Of a stretch of DNA of 47,278 nucleotides, positions 16,067 to 25,041 are shown in pieces (positions within the stretch are counted from its first letter, which is position 1; every line of letters starts with the position of its first letter). The notes beneath the pieces are model-generated. The model saw nothing but the letters and a program-made list of their open reading frames with translations. It searched no databases and was not told the origin of the DNA. The position numbers and the translations under genes are program-made. Location of the stretch: NCBI GenBank assembly GCA_965370495.1, contig CBDUUV010000005.1, forward strand, positions 1 to 47,278, written 5' to 3'. The DNA comes from Krumholzibacterium sp965370495. Lineage in GTDB: Bacteria; Krumholzibacteriota; Krumholzibacteriia; Krumholzibacteriales; Krumholzibacteriaceae.

Positions 16067-18385
16067 TTATACCAGGCCTCTAATGATCCTGGCCACACCG
16101 ACCTGGACCTGGCCCAGGGATAGACCCCCGTCATTCGGGGGTACTATTTTGTGTTGATATATATTCAACCGCAGCGGCCCGGCAAGCTCAGAGATCTTCT
16201 CGCAAAGATACCTGTTCTGAAATACGCCGCCCGAAATAACAACCCTGTCGCACCCGCATTTTTTTATGAGTTTCAGCAGAAGATCGGCAACCATTCGCGC
16301 TACCGAGTTGTGAAAAACTGCCGCTATCTCCTCAACCCCCACTCCTGTTGAAAGATCATTAACGATACCCTCGATAACCGGGGACGGGTCGATCTGGATC
16401 ACATTGCCATCGACAAGATCAAATCCATAATACCTGTCTGTTCTGCCGGCCTGGAGAGCAAGGTTTTCAAGCGCTATAGATGCCTGCGCTTCATAACTTA
16501 CCCTGTGCCCGCAACCCAGCAGTGATGCCACGGCATCGAAAAGACGGCCTATGCTCGAAGTCTCCGGGGAATTGATACCCTTGCGCGCCATAAGAAGAAC
16601 CTCGTTTACCGGCAAAGCGTCAAATGAAAACACCGGGGCCGCTCTGTCAAAGACCGAATCTCCATAGAGTTTCCACAGGTACATCAGGGCCATCCTCCAG
16701 GGTTCACGGACAGCCATCGCCCCCCCGGGAAGCGGCAGGTATTTCAAGTGAGCAAGCCTGGTAAAATCATGATAGTGTGCCAGGAGAAATTCCCCGCCCC
16801 ACAGCTTCCCGTCCATACCGAACCCCGTCCCGTCAAAAGAAACGGCTATTACCGGTTCTTCGATGCCATGCTCCACCATCACACTGACAGCATGCGCATG
16901 ATGATGTTGTACAGTCAGGGTCGTCACAGACTCCAACTCATCACAGAAACGTGTCGTAAAATAATCAGGATGCATATCACATACAACGACCTCGGGTTCG
17001 ACACCCAGTAACTTTTTAAATGCATCCAGTTCCTCTCTGTAATTCATCTGCCCCCGGAAATCTCCGAGATCACCCAGGTGAGATGACACAAAAGCCATAT
17101 TCCCGCGGGTAATGGCAAAAGTCCCCTTCTCCTGACCGCCCGTGCCAAGAACAGACCTGGAGACCGACAGGGGCAGCTTGATCGGTTCCGGCACAAACCC
17201 TCTCGCTCTCCTGACAGGGACAGCTATACCTGATGGGGCAAAGAAAATAGAATCGTCACATTTGTGCGCGATCCGCCTGTTGTTGATCAGAGCCGCGTCA
17301 GCGATAGGCCCCAGAATGCCTGACAGTTCTTTCTCGGTGGAAATAAGGGGTTCATCGGTAAAATTTGCTGAAGTCATGACCAGTATATCCAGCCCTTCGA
17401 TCAGCAGATGGTGTACCGGCGTATACGGAAGAAAAGCGCCTGAATATCCGTTTCCAGGAGCAATGGCATCAGGAAGGTTTTTCCCCTGCTTGCGAAGAAG
17501 TACTATCGGAGCTTCAGGTGACGCCAGCAGCTGCGCCTCGGTATCATCGACCCTGCAGTACTCTTTCAGAGTGTCCATATTCCTGAACATCAGGGCAAAG
17601 GGCATGTCCGGCCTTCTTTTGCGCTCCCGAAGAAGCTCCACAGCCTTGCCGTCTTTCGCGAGGCAGGCGAGGTGATATCCACCCAACCCCTTAACGGCGA
17701 CTATTCCTCCGCCGGCTATGACCTTTCTCGCGCCGTCTATCGGATCACCATCGATCTCTCTGCCTTTTTCATCGACAAGGCTCAGGCGTGGGCCGCAACC
17801 GGGACACGATATCGGCTCGGCATGGAACCTTCTGTCGGATGGATCCCTGTATTGTGTATTGCAGTAATCATCCATGTGGAATTCGTTCATCGTGGTCAGG
17901 GCCCTGTCATATGGCAACCCCTCGATAATGGTAAATCTCGGGCCGCAGTTCGTGCAATTGATAAAGGGGTATCTATACCTCGAGTCTTGAGGATCGTACA
18001 TTTCTGAAAGGCAATCCGTACAGACAGCCGTATCGACAGGGAAAAGGGTATCGGCGTCTCCAGCCTCTTCGCTTTCCCTTATCACAAAATCGTTGTCTCC
18101 GGCAGCTTTAACGGTCTCGATATCGATCAGGTCCAGCCTCGCAAGAGGCGGCAACCGCTCTATCAGGGAGTTGCCGAAAAGGTCGATTGCATCGAGGCTG
18201 CCCTCTATTTCGATGACCACTCCCCGCCTGGTGTTCCTGACGAAACCTGTCACGCCTGCTGCCATTGCGAACCGGTAAACCGCCGGGCGAAACCCTACGC
18301 CCTGGACCCTGCCCCTTGCAGTCAACCTCAAACGGTTGGTCCCGCTGCTTAGTTCGACGGTTTTTTTAACCTCTTCCCATCTCAT
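16067..18385 (-). CDS. hypF: Carbamoyltransferase HypF
   Basis: Transfers carbamoyl from carbamoyl phosphate to the Cys of HypE via carbamoyl-adenylate. With the start at plus 18385 (ATG, GGAG nine bases before it) it has 772 residues, normal for HypF; an open frame continues 61 codons upstream without conservation. Domains: acylphosphatase-like (RGRVQGVGFRPAVYRFA), two zinc-finger pairs (CTDCLSEMYDP, CTNCGPRFTI, CNTQYRDPSDRRFHAEP, CPGCGPRL), YrdC-like (GGYHLACLAKD) and Kae1-like (HHHAHAVSVM, SFDGTGFGMDG, GGVFQNRYL). hypE follows. Confidence 0.96.
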   Translation of the reverse strand: MRWEEVKKTVELSSGTNRLRLTARGRVQGVGFRPAVYRFAMAAGVTGFVRNTRRGVVIEIEGSLDAIDLFGNSLIERLPPLARLDLIDIETVKAAGDNDFVIRESEEAGDADTLFPVDTAVCTDCLSEMYDPQDSRYRYPFINCTNCGPRFTIIEGLPYDRALTTMNEFHMDDYCNTQYRDPSDRRFHAEPISCPGCGPRLSLVDEKGREIDGDPIDGARKVIAGGGIVAVKGLGGYHLACLAKDGKAVELLRERKRRPDMPFALMFRNMDTLKEYCRVDDTEAQLLASPEAPIVLLRKQGKNLPDAIAPGNGYSGAFLPYTPVHHLLIEGLDILVMTSANFTDEPLISTEKELSGILGPIADAALINNRRIAHKCDDSIFFAPSGIAVPVRRARGFVPEPIKLPLSVSRSVLGTGGQEKGTFAITRGNMAFVSSHLGDLGDFRGQMNYREELDAFKKLLGVEPEVVVCDMHPDYFTTRFCDELESVTTLTVQHHHAHAVSVMVEHGIEEPVIAVSFDGTGFGMDGKLWGGEFLLAHYHDFTRLAHLKYLPLPGGAMAVREPWRMALMYLWKLYGDSVFDRAAPVFSFDALPVNEVLLMARKGINSPETSSIGRLFDAVASLLGCGHRVSYEAQASIALENLALQAGRTDRYYGFDLVDGNVIQIDPSPVIEGIVNDLSTGVGVEEIAAVFHNSVARMVADLLLKLIKKCGCDRVVISGGVFQNRYLCEKISELAGPLRLNIYQHKIVPPNDGGLSLGQVQVGVARIIRGLV

Positions 18386-18607
18386 ATTCAGAGGCTCCGT
18401 ATCCTGTGAAAAGCGATGGTGATTATAGCCACCATCAATATGTAATTCCAGTTCAAACAGGCGCACAGCAAAAAACCGCCCTTCAACCGGACGGCTTTCC
18501 AATTCAGATTCTGTAGAACCTTTTGGCAACACTGCCTGTGCCGACCGGCCCGACCGGCAGGACACCACCGATCAACCGCCATTCCCCGGCCCCGTGGCTT
18601 CGGTGGC

Positions 18608-20044
18608 CTACCACTCGCCTGTCTCAAGGTATTCATTGATCGCTATCGCCGCCAGGCGCCCCTGTCCCATTGCGAGAATGACTGTAGCCGCTCCAAGAAC
18701 GATATCGCCGCCGGCGAACACACCCTTTTTGCTCGTCTTCATCGTTAGCTCGTCCGCGATTATATTTCCCCACCTGTTCGTTTCGATATCAGGTGTCGTA
18801 TCCGGGATAAGCGGATTGGAAGAGTTTCCGATCGCCACGATCACTGTATCGACATCGATCATGAACTCGCTGTCCTCTATCGGGATCGGGCGACGCCTTC
18901 CCGAATCGTCTGGTTCTCCAAGTTCCATCTTGATACACTCAACCTGCCTGACCCATCCCTTCTCGTCTCCGACGAGCCTGACAGGGTTCTGCAGAAGGAG
19001 GAACTGAACCCCCTCTTCCTCGGCGTGATGGACCTCTTCGACCCTGGCGGGCATCTCCTTGCGCGACCTTCGATATACCAGGAAAACATTTTCCGCTCCG
19101 AGCCTCAACGCTGTTCTGGCCGAATCCATCGCAACGTTCCCGCCACCGAATACGGCAACATTCTTTGAGCAGGCGATCGGTGTATCGGTCTCTGGAAACG
19201 AGTATGCTTTCATTAGATTGGCACGCGTCAGAAACTCGTTTGCTGAATACACTCCATTTAGATTTTCACCTTCGAGACGCATGAACATGGGCAGGCCGGC
19301 TCCTGTCGCTATAAATACGGCATCGTAACCACCATCGAGAAGTTCGTTTATGGAGAAAATATTCCCTATGACCATATTATACTTTATCTCCACACCCATT
19401 CTCTCGAGATTCTCAGCCTCGCGCATAACGATCGCCTTGGGAAGACGGAACTCGGGAATGCCGTAAATCAACACTCCTCCCGGTTTGTGAAGAGCCTCAA
19501 ATATGGTAACCTCATGCCCTTCTCTCCTTACATCCGCTGCCACGGTAAGCCCGGCGGGGCCGGCGCCCACGATAGCCACCTTTTTACCTGTGGAAGGTTT
19601 GATCTCGGGGACTTCCGGCTCGCAATACTCCATCTCGTAATCAGCTACAAATCGTTCGAGTTTGCCGATCTGAACAGCTTCGTCGATAGATTTGCGGCTC
19701 TTCCCGACAACACAGAACATCTGGCATTGCTCTTCCTGGGGGCAGACACGCCCGCAGACCGCCGGGAGAATATTGGTTTCCTTGATCTTTTTCCCCGCTT
19801 CCCGGAAATTCCCGTCACATATCATCTGAATGAATGCTGATATGTCGATCTCGACGGGGCAACCCTTCACGCACGGAGCAGTCTTGCACTGAAGACACCT
19901 GCTGGCCTCTATCATCGCCTCTTCACGGGTATAACCGACAGGCACCTCATCGACATTATGGATCCGATCTCCGGGAGGCTGTTCGCGCATGATCTGAGGT
20001 GGAATCTGCAATCTTTCCTTGGGTGTAAGTTTTTTCTCTTCCAT
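18608..20044 (-). CDS. nfnB: NADPH-binding flavoprotein subunit NfnB/SudA (GltD-like)
   Basis: Of 478 residues. The N-terminal ferredoxin-like part carries the Cys clusters CLQCKTAPCVKGCP and CGRVCPQEEQCQMFC for two [4Fe-4S] centres. An FAD dinucleotide fold follows (VAIVGAGPAGLTVAADVRRE) and an NADPH-binding fold (VAVFGGGNVAMDSARTALRL). Such proteins are often labelled glutamate synthase small subunit, but the adjacent FAD/NAD-binding small subunit makes NfnAB (bifurcating ferredoxin-NAD:NADP transhydrogenase) or sulfide dehydrogenase more likely. No GltB is present. It follows nfnA by 14 bp. I see no clear terminator downstream. Confidence 0.9.
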   Translation of the reverse strand: MEEKKLTPKERLQIPPQIMREQPPGDRIHNVDEVPVGYTREEAMIEASRCLQCKTAPCVKGCPVEIDISAFIQMICDGNFREAGKKIKETNILPAVCGRVCPQEEQCQMFCVVGKSRKSIDEAVQIGKLERFVADYEMEYCEPEVPEIKPSTGKKVAIVGAGPAGLTVAADVRREGHEVTIFEALHKPGGVLIYGIPEFRLPKAIVMREAENLERMGVEIKYNMVIGNIFSINELLDGGYDAVFIATGAGLPMFMRLEGENLNGVYSANEFLTRANLMKAYSFPETDTPIACSKNVAVFGGGNVAMDSARTALRLGAENVFLVYRRSRKEMPARVEEVHHAEEEGVQFLLLQNPVRLVGDEKGWVRQVECIKMELGEPDDSGRRRPIPIEDSEFMIDVDTVIVAIGNSSNPLIPDTTPDIETNRWGNIIADELTMKTSKKGVFAGGDIVLGAATVILAMGQGRLAAIAINEYLETGEW

Positions 20045-20058
20045 ATTCCATTCGGTCC

Positions 20059-20901
20059 CTAGAGGCCGCTACCTCCTTCATCAGACTGGTATTTTTCCAT
20101 CGATTCTTTTTCCTGCTCGTGATACATACATTGCCTCTGCATCATCTCGTCATAATCGACAGCATGGCCGTCGAACTCGGGCCCATCGACACAGACAAAT
20201 TTCGTTTTGCCTCCGACTGTCACCCTGCATGCTCCACACATCCCGGTTCCATCCACCATTATGGTATTGAGGCTTACCAGCGTCGGGATTTCGTATTTTT
20301 TTGTCAACAGACTGACGAATTTCATCATTATCGGAGGCCCTACAGCTACGACCAGATCGATCTCCAGTCCCTCATCTATCAATTTCTGCAACACGTCCGT
20401 GACAAGTCCCTTCGCTCCATACGAACCGTCATCGGTAGTGATTATTATCCTTTCACTCGCCGCCCGCATCTTCTGCTCCATGATGACAAATTCCCTGGAC
20501 CGGCCTCCAAGTATCGAAACGATATTATTGCCGGCCGCTTTCATAGCCTGGGCGATAGGATGCGCGGGAGCTATTCCAACACCCCCGCCGATTACCACGA
20601 CAGTGCCTGTTTTTTCGATATGAGTCGGGCGCCCAAGCGGGCCGACAAGATCGAGGATTTCCTCACCCGGCTCGAGCAATGAAAGAATTTTGGTGGTCTT
20701 TCCAACGACCTGCACAACCAGTTCGAGCCATCCTTCCTCAGCATCCGCATCAGCGATCGTCAGGGGAATCCTTTCACCATCCTCTCTTACGCGCAGAATG
20801 ATAAACTGTCCTGCTTTTCGCTTACGGGCGATATCGGGCGCTTCCACTTTCATCGAGAAGACTTGAGGTGAAGAAAAGACTTTTTCAAGAATCCTGTTCA
20901 T
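20059..20901 (-). CDS. nfnA: FAD/NAD-binding [2Fe-2S] subunit NfnA/SudB
   Basis: A 280-residue ferredoxin reductase-like protein of the PyrK/SudB family. FAD-binding barrel (AGQFIILRVREDGERIPLTI), NAD(H)-binding core (GTVVVIGGGVGIAPAHPIAQ) and a C-terminal [2Fe-2S] motif (DGTGMCGACRVTVGGKTKFVC). Together with NfnB it would couple NADH, NADPH and ferredoxin pools. The start at plus 20901 (ATG) is chosen because AGAGGT lies five bases upstream; an earlier GTG adds six residues. Confidence 0.9.
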   Translation of the reverse strand: MNRILEKVFSSPQVFSMKVEAPDIARKRKAGQFIILRVREDGERIPLTIADADAEEGWLELVVQVVGKTTKILSLLEPGEEILDLVGPLGRPTHIEKTGTVVVIGGGVGIAPAHPIAQAMKAAGNNIVSILGGRSREFVIMEQKMRAASERIIITTDDGSYGAKGLVTDVLQKLIDEGLEIDLVVAVGPPIMMKFVSLLTKKYEIPTLVSLNTIMVDGTGMCGACRVTVGGKTKFVCVDGPEFDGHAVDYDEMMQRQCMYHEQEKESMEKYQSDEGGSGL

Positions 20902-21233
20902 AGCTGACCTCTCATGCACTCTTAATATGCTGGTAACAACGAAGTTATGGTCTTATCCGGCTCTTCCTCTATTGCCAGGCCAAACCGGATCAAATCTACA
21001 CAGATCAGGGAAAAGCAAACAAACCAGTGTAAGTGTATATATGTAGCAGATGATTACATGCAAAATCAAGAAATTTCTATACGCCTGTCAAACAGGCCGC
21101 ATGGTATGGAAGAAATGAAGGATGCATATGCGATTTGCTTGACACACTATGTTTTAAATTACCTTAAACTATATACTTACCGCTCCCGCTCCTGCAGAAG
21201 AGGGGGTGAAATCGCGCACCCTGCCCCCCCCAC
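20902..21233. other. Intergenic stretch upstream of nfnA
   Basis: No gene seen in 332 bp. It holds a dyad GCCTGTCAAACAGGC at 21083-21097 (6-bp arms, 3-nt loop) whose minus strand contains TTGACA, and a C-rich tract at 21223-21231. A convincing -10 at the right distance from the TTGACA was not found. Confidence 0.35.
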
Positions 21234-21794
21234 CTACCATTTATGGCGATCGCCGCCCTGTATCAGGTTCAGGAACTCCATCCGTGTCTTGCTGTCGTTG
21301 CGGAAAGCACCAAGCATGGAACTGGTGACGATAAGCGAATCCCTCTTTCTTACGCCCCTCATCGCCATACAGAGGTGGACCGCCTCGATCGTCACGGCTA
21401 CGCCCCGGGGCTTGAGGTGATCCATCAGCGTCTTCGCGATCTGGTTTGTGAGGCGCTCCTGGATCTGCAGACGCATCGAAAAAGCCTCGACGATCCTCGG
21501 GATTTTGGAAAGGCCTATGATCCTGCCCCTGGGAATGTAGGCAACGTGGCACTTTCCGAAGAAAGGAAGCATGTGGTGTTCGCAGAGGCTGTACATACTG
21601 ATATCCCTGGCAATGATCATCTCGTCATATTCTTCCTCGAAGATCGCATTTCCCATGATCTTGTCGATATCCTCCCGATACCCGCTCGTCAGAAATTTCA
21701 ATGATTCACTTACCCTCTCGGGCGTTCTGAGCAACCCTTCCCTTTCCGGGTCCTCCCCGATAGCCTTCAGGATCTCACGAACATGTTCTTCCAT
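21234..21794 (-). CDS. folE: GTP cyclohydrolase I
   Basis: Converts GTP to dihydroneopterin triphosphate, the entry to folate and pterin synthesis. 186 residues from ATG 21794 (GGGGGT seven bases before it); an ATG at 21824 would add ten. Zinc ligands and core motifs are intact: SLCEHHMLPFFGKCHVAYIP, IGLSKIPRIVEAF and HLCMAMRGV. The chain ends in the usual RMEFL segment. It is separated from the upstream transporter gene by a terminator. Together with the partial folP at the start of the window it implies de novo folate synthesis. Confidence 0.96.
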   Translation of the reverse strand: MEEHVREILKAIGEDPEREGLLRTPERVSESLKFLTSGYREDIDKIMGNAIFEEEYDEMIIARDISMYSLCEHHMLPFFGKCHVAYIPRGRIIGLSKIPRIVEAFSMRLQIQERLTNQIAKTLMDHLKPRGVAVTIEAVHLCMAMRGVRKRDSLIVTSSMLGAFRNDSKTRMEFLNLIQGGDRHKW

Positions 21795-21910
21795 CTTCAA
21801 CACCCCCACGAAAATGTTTTCCATAGATCACAACCAGGGGGATAGTATCACTTTTCTGTTTTTTTTCAAAGGCTGTGGAAACTTTTTTTACGCGCCGACC
21901 CACCCCTGCA

Positions 21911-21943
21911 CACAAAAAAAGGAGGGCCTGTTTCGGCCCTCCC
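21911..21943 (-). terminator. Rho-independent terminator of the OFA transporter gene
   Basis: Perfect 8-bp stem GGAGGGCC/GGCCCTCC (21921-21928, 21935-21942) with 6-nt loop; on the minus strand it is followed by seven T (plus A-run 21914-21920). Position is about 50 bp after the transporter stop. Confidence 0.85.
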
Positions 21944-21994
21944 CCTGTAGGATCCTGCAGATCGCACCTGATCCACATCACTGAACGGTTTCTT

Positions 21995-23305
21995 TTATGC
22001 TTTATGCCCTTTCGGCGCTTTAAGCAACAGCCCTATCACAGCAGCCACAAGACAGGAGATACCCGCGACGAGGAACGGCGTCATCCATGCGCTCACGTCC
22101 CCACCCTTCGCGGCATCCTTGAAATAACCGGCGATCTGGGGACCGGCTATACCGGCGACACCATAAGCCAGGAAGATCCAGCCGTAGTTCGTGCCAACAT
22201 TCCTGTTGCCGAAGAAATCAGCTGTAGCAGCGGGGAAAAGGGCGAAGTTGCCACCGAAGTTGAACCCGATAATACATGCGCCGACGATCAGTCCAACCTG
22301 CGACTGGCCCATCTTGAAGAAAAGGAGCATTATGATACCCTGGAAAAGCGTCATGAGGAAAAGCGCCAGCTTGCGCCCGATCTTGTCTGAGGCCATTCCC
22401 CATACAATCCTGCCGAGGCCGTTCAGGATAGCGTACCAGGCCATTGCTGTTCCGGCGATCATTCCGGCTGCCTTGGCATTGGCCGCGGCGCCGGAAGCCT
22501 GCAGCGCATCGACACCAAAAAGCCTGATACAGTAAATGACCATAAGCCCGGCAAGGCCCGACCCGATAAACATGAGCCACAGGAAATAGAACTGCGGAGT
22601 CTTCAGCATCTCACCGCTTGTAAGATCGACCGAGCCGGTTGCCGCGGCAGCCGCCCCCGTTTCCGGCGGCTCCCAGCCTTCGGGTTTGTATCCTTCAGGC
22701 GGATTCTTCATAACGAGGCTGCCCAGTAAAATCAGCACAAAGAAAACCACTCCGTAGATCAGAAATACGCTCTGCACTCCAGGGAGCCCGAATACGCTGG
22801 TCGTATTGAGCAGTCCACCGAACCAGCTTCCCGCCAGCTTGACCCAGAGCGTCGCGCCGAATCCAAAACCGGCGACCGACAACCCGGTAATCATGCCTTT
22901 TTTGTCGGGAAACCATTTAACACCGACAGCTATGGGAACTACATAGGCAAGCCCGATGCCCGCACCGCCTATGATCCCGATACAGATAAGCTGCATGACA
23001 AAACTACTACCTAAAAAACCACCAAGGATATAGCCGAGTCCAAGGACGATACCACCGGCCATGGCGATCGGTTTCGGCCCCAGTTTCGCCTGAAGTCTTC
23101 CCGCGATGACCATCACTACCGCAAAGGTAGCAAGCCCTGCTGAAAAGACCCATGCTGCTTCCTTCGCATTGAAACCATAGACACCGCCCGGATCCGTTAT
23201 CTGCTTTGTGAATACACTCCACGCGTAGATCGCGCCAAGACTAAGCTGGATCAGAACAGCACCTACGACTACGAGCCACCGGTTCATAATCTTCTGGTCA
23301 CTCAT
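21995..23305 (-). CDS. OFA-family major facilitator transporter (oxalate/formate antiporter-like)
   Basis: A 436-residue protein with about 12 membrane helices. The N-terminus NRWLVVVGAVLIQLSLGAIY followed by AWSVF is the hallmark of the OFA family, and GLGYILGGF, GIGLAYVVPIAVGVKWFPDKKG and the mid-loop are consistent. The likely substrate is a small carboxylate exchanged across the inner membrane; oxalate/formate is only the family name. ATG start with GGGAGGG. Divergent from glnA across 300 bp. Confidence 0.9.
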   Translation of the reverse strand: MSDQKIMNRWLVVVGAVLIQLSLGAIYAWSVFTKQITDPGGVYGFNAKEAAWVFSAGLATFAVVMVIAGRLQAKLGPKPIAMAGGIVLGLGYILGGFLGSSFVMQLICIGIIGGAGIGLAYVVPIAVGVKWFPDKKGMITGLSVAGFGFGATLWVKLAGSWFGGLLNTTSVFGLPGVQSVFLIYGVVFFVLILLGSLVMKNPPEGYKPEGWEPPETGAAAAATGSVDLTSGEMLKTPQFYFLWLMFIGSGLAGLMVIYCIRLFGVDALQASGAAANAKAAGMIAGTAMAWYAILNGLGRIVWGMASDKIGRKLALFLMTLFQGIIMLLFFKMGQSQVGLIVGACIIGFNFGGNFALFPAATADFFGNRNVGTNYGWIFLAYGVAGIAGPQIAGYFKDAAKGGDVSAWMTPFLVAGISCLVAAVIGLLLKAPKGHKA

Positions 23306-23335
23306 TCGTTCCCTCCCGTAATTAAGCTACGTTCT

Positions 23336-23364
23336 TCAGTATCATTACAGTGGCAATATGTCAA
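23336..23364 (-). promoter_or_regulatory. Possible promoter of the OFA transporter gene
   Basis: Minus-strand TTGACA (plus 23359-23364) followed by TACTGA at 17 bp or GATACT at 15 bp. The first hexamer is consensus, the second is weak. Confidence 0.38.
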
Positions 23365-23496
23365 TGTGAATTTGCTGTTTACAATATTTCCAATGAATGC
23401 CCTGCGACCTTTTCAAATCACATGAACATGTTTCTTCGCCTGGTTTTTGTTAATCCTTCTTTAAAATCATATCCCCGGAAAGGCCCGTTTTATTAC

Positions 23497-23525
23497 TTGA
23501 AAGAGGCGCCCCCATCAAATATATT
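23497..23525 (+). promoter_or_regulatory. glnA promoter
   Basis: TTGAAA (23497-23502), 17-bp spacer, TATATT (23520-23525). It predicts a leader of about 75 nt, which includes a run of nine G at 23572-23580, before the glnA Shine-Dalgarno. Confidence 0.55.
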
Positions 23526-23593
23526 GGAATCCCTTAACCGATTGGAATACACGGTTATCAAAACTGCTCCCGGGGGGGGGCAGGTCCACCGAC

Positions 23594-23609
23594 AGGAGGT
23601 TTTACAATT
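23594..23609 (+). promoter_or_regulatory. Shine-Dalgarno pointing to an ATT start for glnA
   Basis: AGGAGG at 23594-23599 is followed after seven bases by ATT 23607-23609. No ATG, GTG or TTG is in frame between this site and TTG 23661, which would cut off conserved residues. Confidence 0.6.
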
Positions 23610-25016
23610 TTTTCTTCTATCACAAGGCTGAAAGCCGAGATCAAAAAGAGAAACATCCGGTTGATAGACCTGAAATTCACGGATTTTCTCGGTAAATGGC
23701 ACCATCTGACCGTTCCGGCCATGAGTATGGATAAAAGGCTCTTCGCGGACGGGCTCGGATTCGATGGTTCCAATTTCGCCGGGCTCAAAACGATCGAACT
23801 CGGCGACCTTTCACTCGTTCCCGACCTTTCGACCGGATTCATAGACCCTTTCAGTGCTATTCCGACTGTTTCCTTCATATGCAGTATCGTCGAAGCTGAT
23901 TCGAAAAAACCCTTTCCGAGGGATCCAAGATTCATAGCCGAAAAAGCTTCCGGCTACATGAGAAAAACCGGCATCGCCGATCTTTCCCTCTGGGGCCCTG
24001 AATTCGAGTATTATATCTTCGATGAAGTCCTTGTCAGCATGTCTCACATGAACTTCGGATACGAAATTATTCCCTGCGAGGGCGAGGATACCGGTGGATT
24101 CGGCCTTAAAACAGGTGGAGGATACCATGCCATCCCACCCGAAGACACTTTGGCCGGCATCCGGGACAGAACAGTCACTCTCCTTGAAGACGCCGGGATT
24201 CCGGTTAATTACCACCATCACGAAGTCGGCGGCCACGGTCAGGTCGAAATCGAACTTAATTTCGCTCCCATGAAGAGAATGGGCGACATCGGTATGATGG
24301 TAAAATACTTTTCGAGAATGACAGCCCACGAAGAAGGCAAGATAGCCACATTCATGCCCAAACCCCTCCATAACGAGGCGGGAACAGGGCTGCACTTCCA
24401 TCAACATCTGTTCAAAAACGGAAAACCGCTCTTCTATAGCAAAAAAGGTTATGCCGGGCTGAGCAAACTTGCGCTGCATTATATCTCCGGGCTGCTCCAT
24501 CACGCTCCGGCCCTTATGGCGATCACAAATCCGAGTACGAACTCCTACAAGAGGCTCGTGCCCGGTTTCGAAGCACCGGTTAACAGCTTCTTTTCTCTGG
24601 GTAACCGCAGCGCGGCGATCAGGATTCCGAAATACGCGAGCAAACCGGAAACAAAGAGGATTGAGTTCAGGCCTCCCGATGCGACTTGCAACATCTATCT
24701 GGCCATGGCGGCGCAGTTAATGGCCGGACTCGACGGGATCAGGAAAAAAATGGATCATGAAAAACTCGGTTTTGGCCCACTCGATATGAATGTTTTCGAG
24801 TTGAGCGACAAGGAGCGAAACAAGATCAAATCGCTTCCAGGCACTCTCAGCGAGGCCCTTGCGGCTCTTAAAAAGGATCATTCCTTCCTTCTTGAAGGCG
24901 AAGTGTTCGACAAAATGATGATAAAAGACTGGATCGAACTCAAGATGGAAAAGGATGTAATGCCGGTCAGGAACCGGACGCACCCTCTCGAGGTGCAGTT
25001 GTACCTCGATTGTTGA
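23607..25016 (+). CDS. glnA: Glutamine synthetase, type I
   Basis: Joins glutamate and ammonia with ATP. Taken from ATT 23607 it has 469 residues and includes the conserved N-terminal segment NIRLIDLKFTDFLGKWHHLT; the next usual start, TTG 23661, would begin inside it. Core motifs: GFDGSNF, GPEFEYYIF, VNYHHHEVGGHGQVEIE, NEAGTGLHFHQHL, NPSTNSYKRLVPG, NRSAAIRIP and IEFRPPDATCNIYLAMAA. The Tyr adenylylated in enteric GlnA (NLYDL) aligns with Phe here (NVFEL), so that control is probably absent. gatE follows by 25 bp; the pair supplies and uses glutamine. Confidence 0.95.
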   Translation: MFSSITRLKAEIKKRNIRLIDLKFTDFLGKWHHLTVPAMSMDKRLFADGLGFDGSNFAGLKTIELGDLSLVPDLSTGFIDPFSAIPTVSFICSIVEADSKKPFPRDPRFIAEKASGYMRKTGIADLSLWGPEFEYYIFDEVLVSMSHMNFGYEIIPCEGEDTGGFGLKTGGGYHAIPPEDTLAGIRDRTVTLLEDAGIPVNYHHHEVGGHGQVEIELNFAPMKRMGDIGMMVKYFSRMTAHEEGKIATFMPKPLHNEAGTGLHFHQHLFKNGKPLFYSKKGYAGLSKLALHYISGLLHHAPALMAITNPSTNSYKRLVPGFEAPVNSFFSLGNRSAAIRIPKYASKPETKRIEFRPPDATCNIYLAMAAQLMAGLDGIRKKMDHEKLGFGPLDMNVFELSDKERNKIKSLPGTLSEALAALKKDHSFLLEGEVFDKMMIKDWIELKMEKDVMPVRNRTHPLEVQLYLDC

Positions 25017-25041
25017 TACAAAAGCAGAGAAGGAGCCCCGC

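Noticed and set aside
18537..18565. G+C-rich inverted repeat GCCGACCGGCCCGACCGGC as a terminator of nfnAB
   Set aside because: Stem is possible but no T-run follows on the minus strand; not called.
18608..20044. Glutamate synthase small subunit (GltD)
   Set aside because: No large subunit nearby, and the neighbour is the FAD/[2Fe-2S] NfnA/SudB subunit, so Nfn/Sud is the better call.
23811..24503. 230-codon minus-strand ORF opposite glnA
   Set aside because: Antisense shadow of a highly conserved gene.
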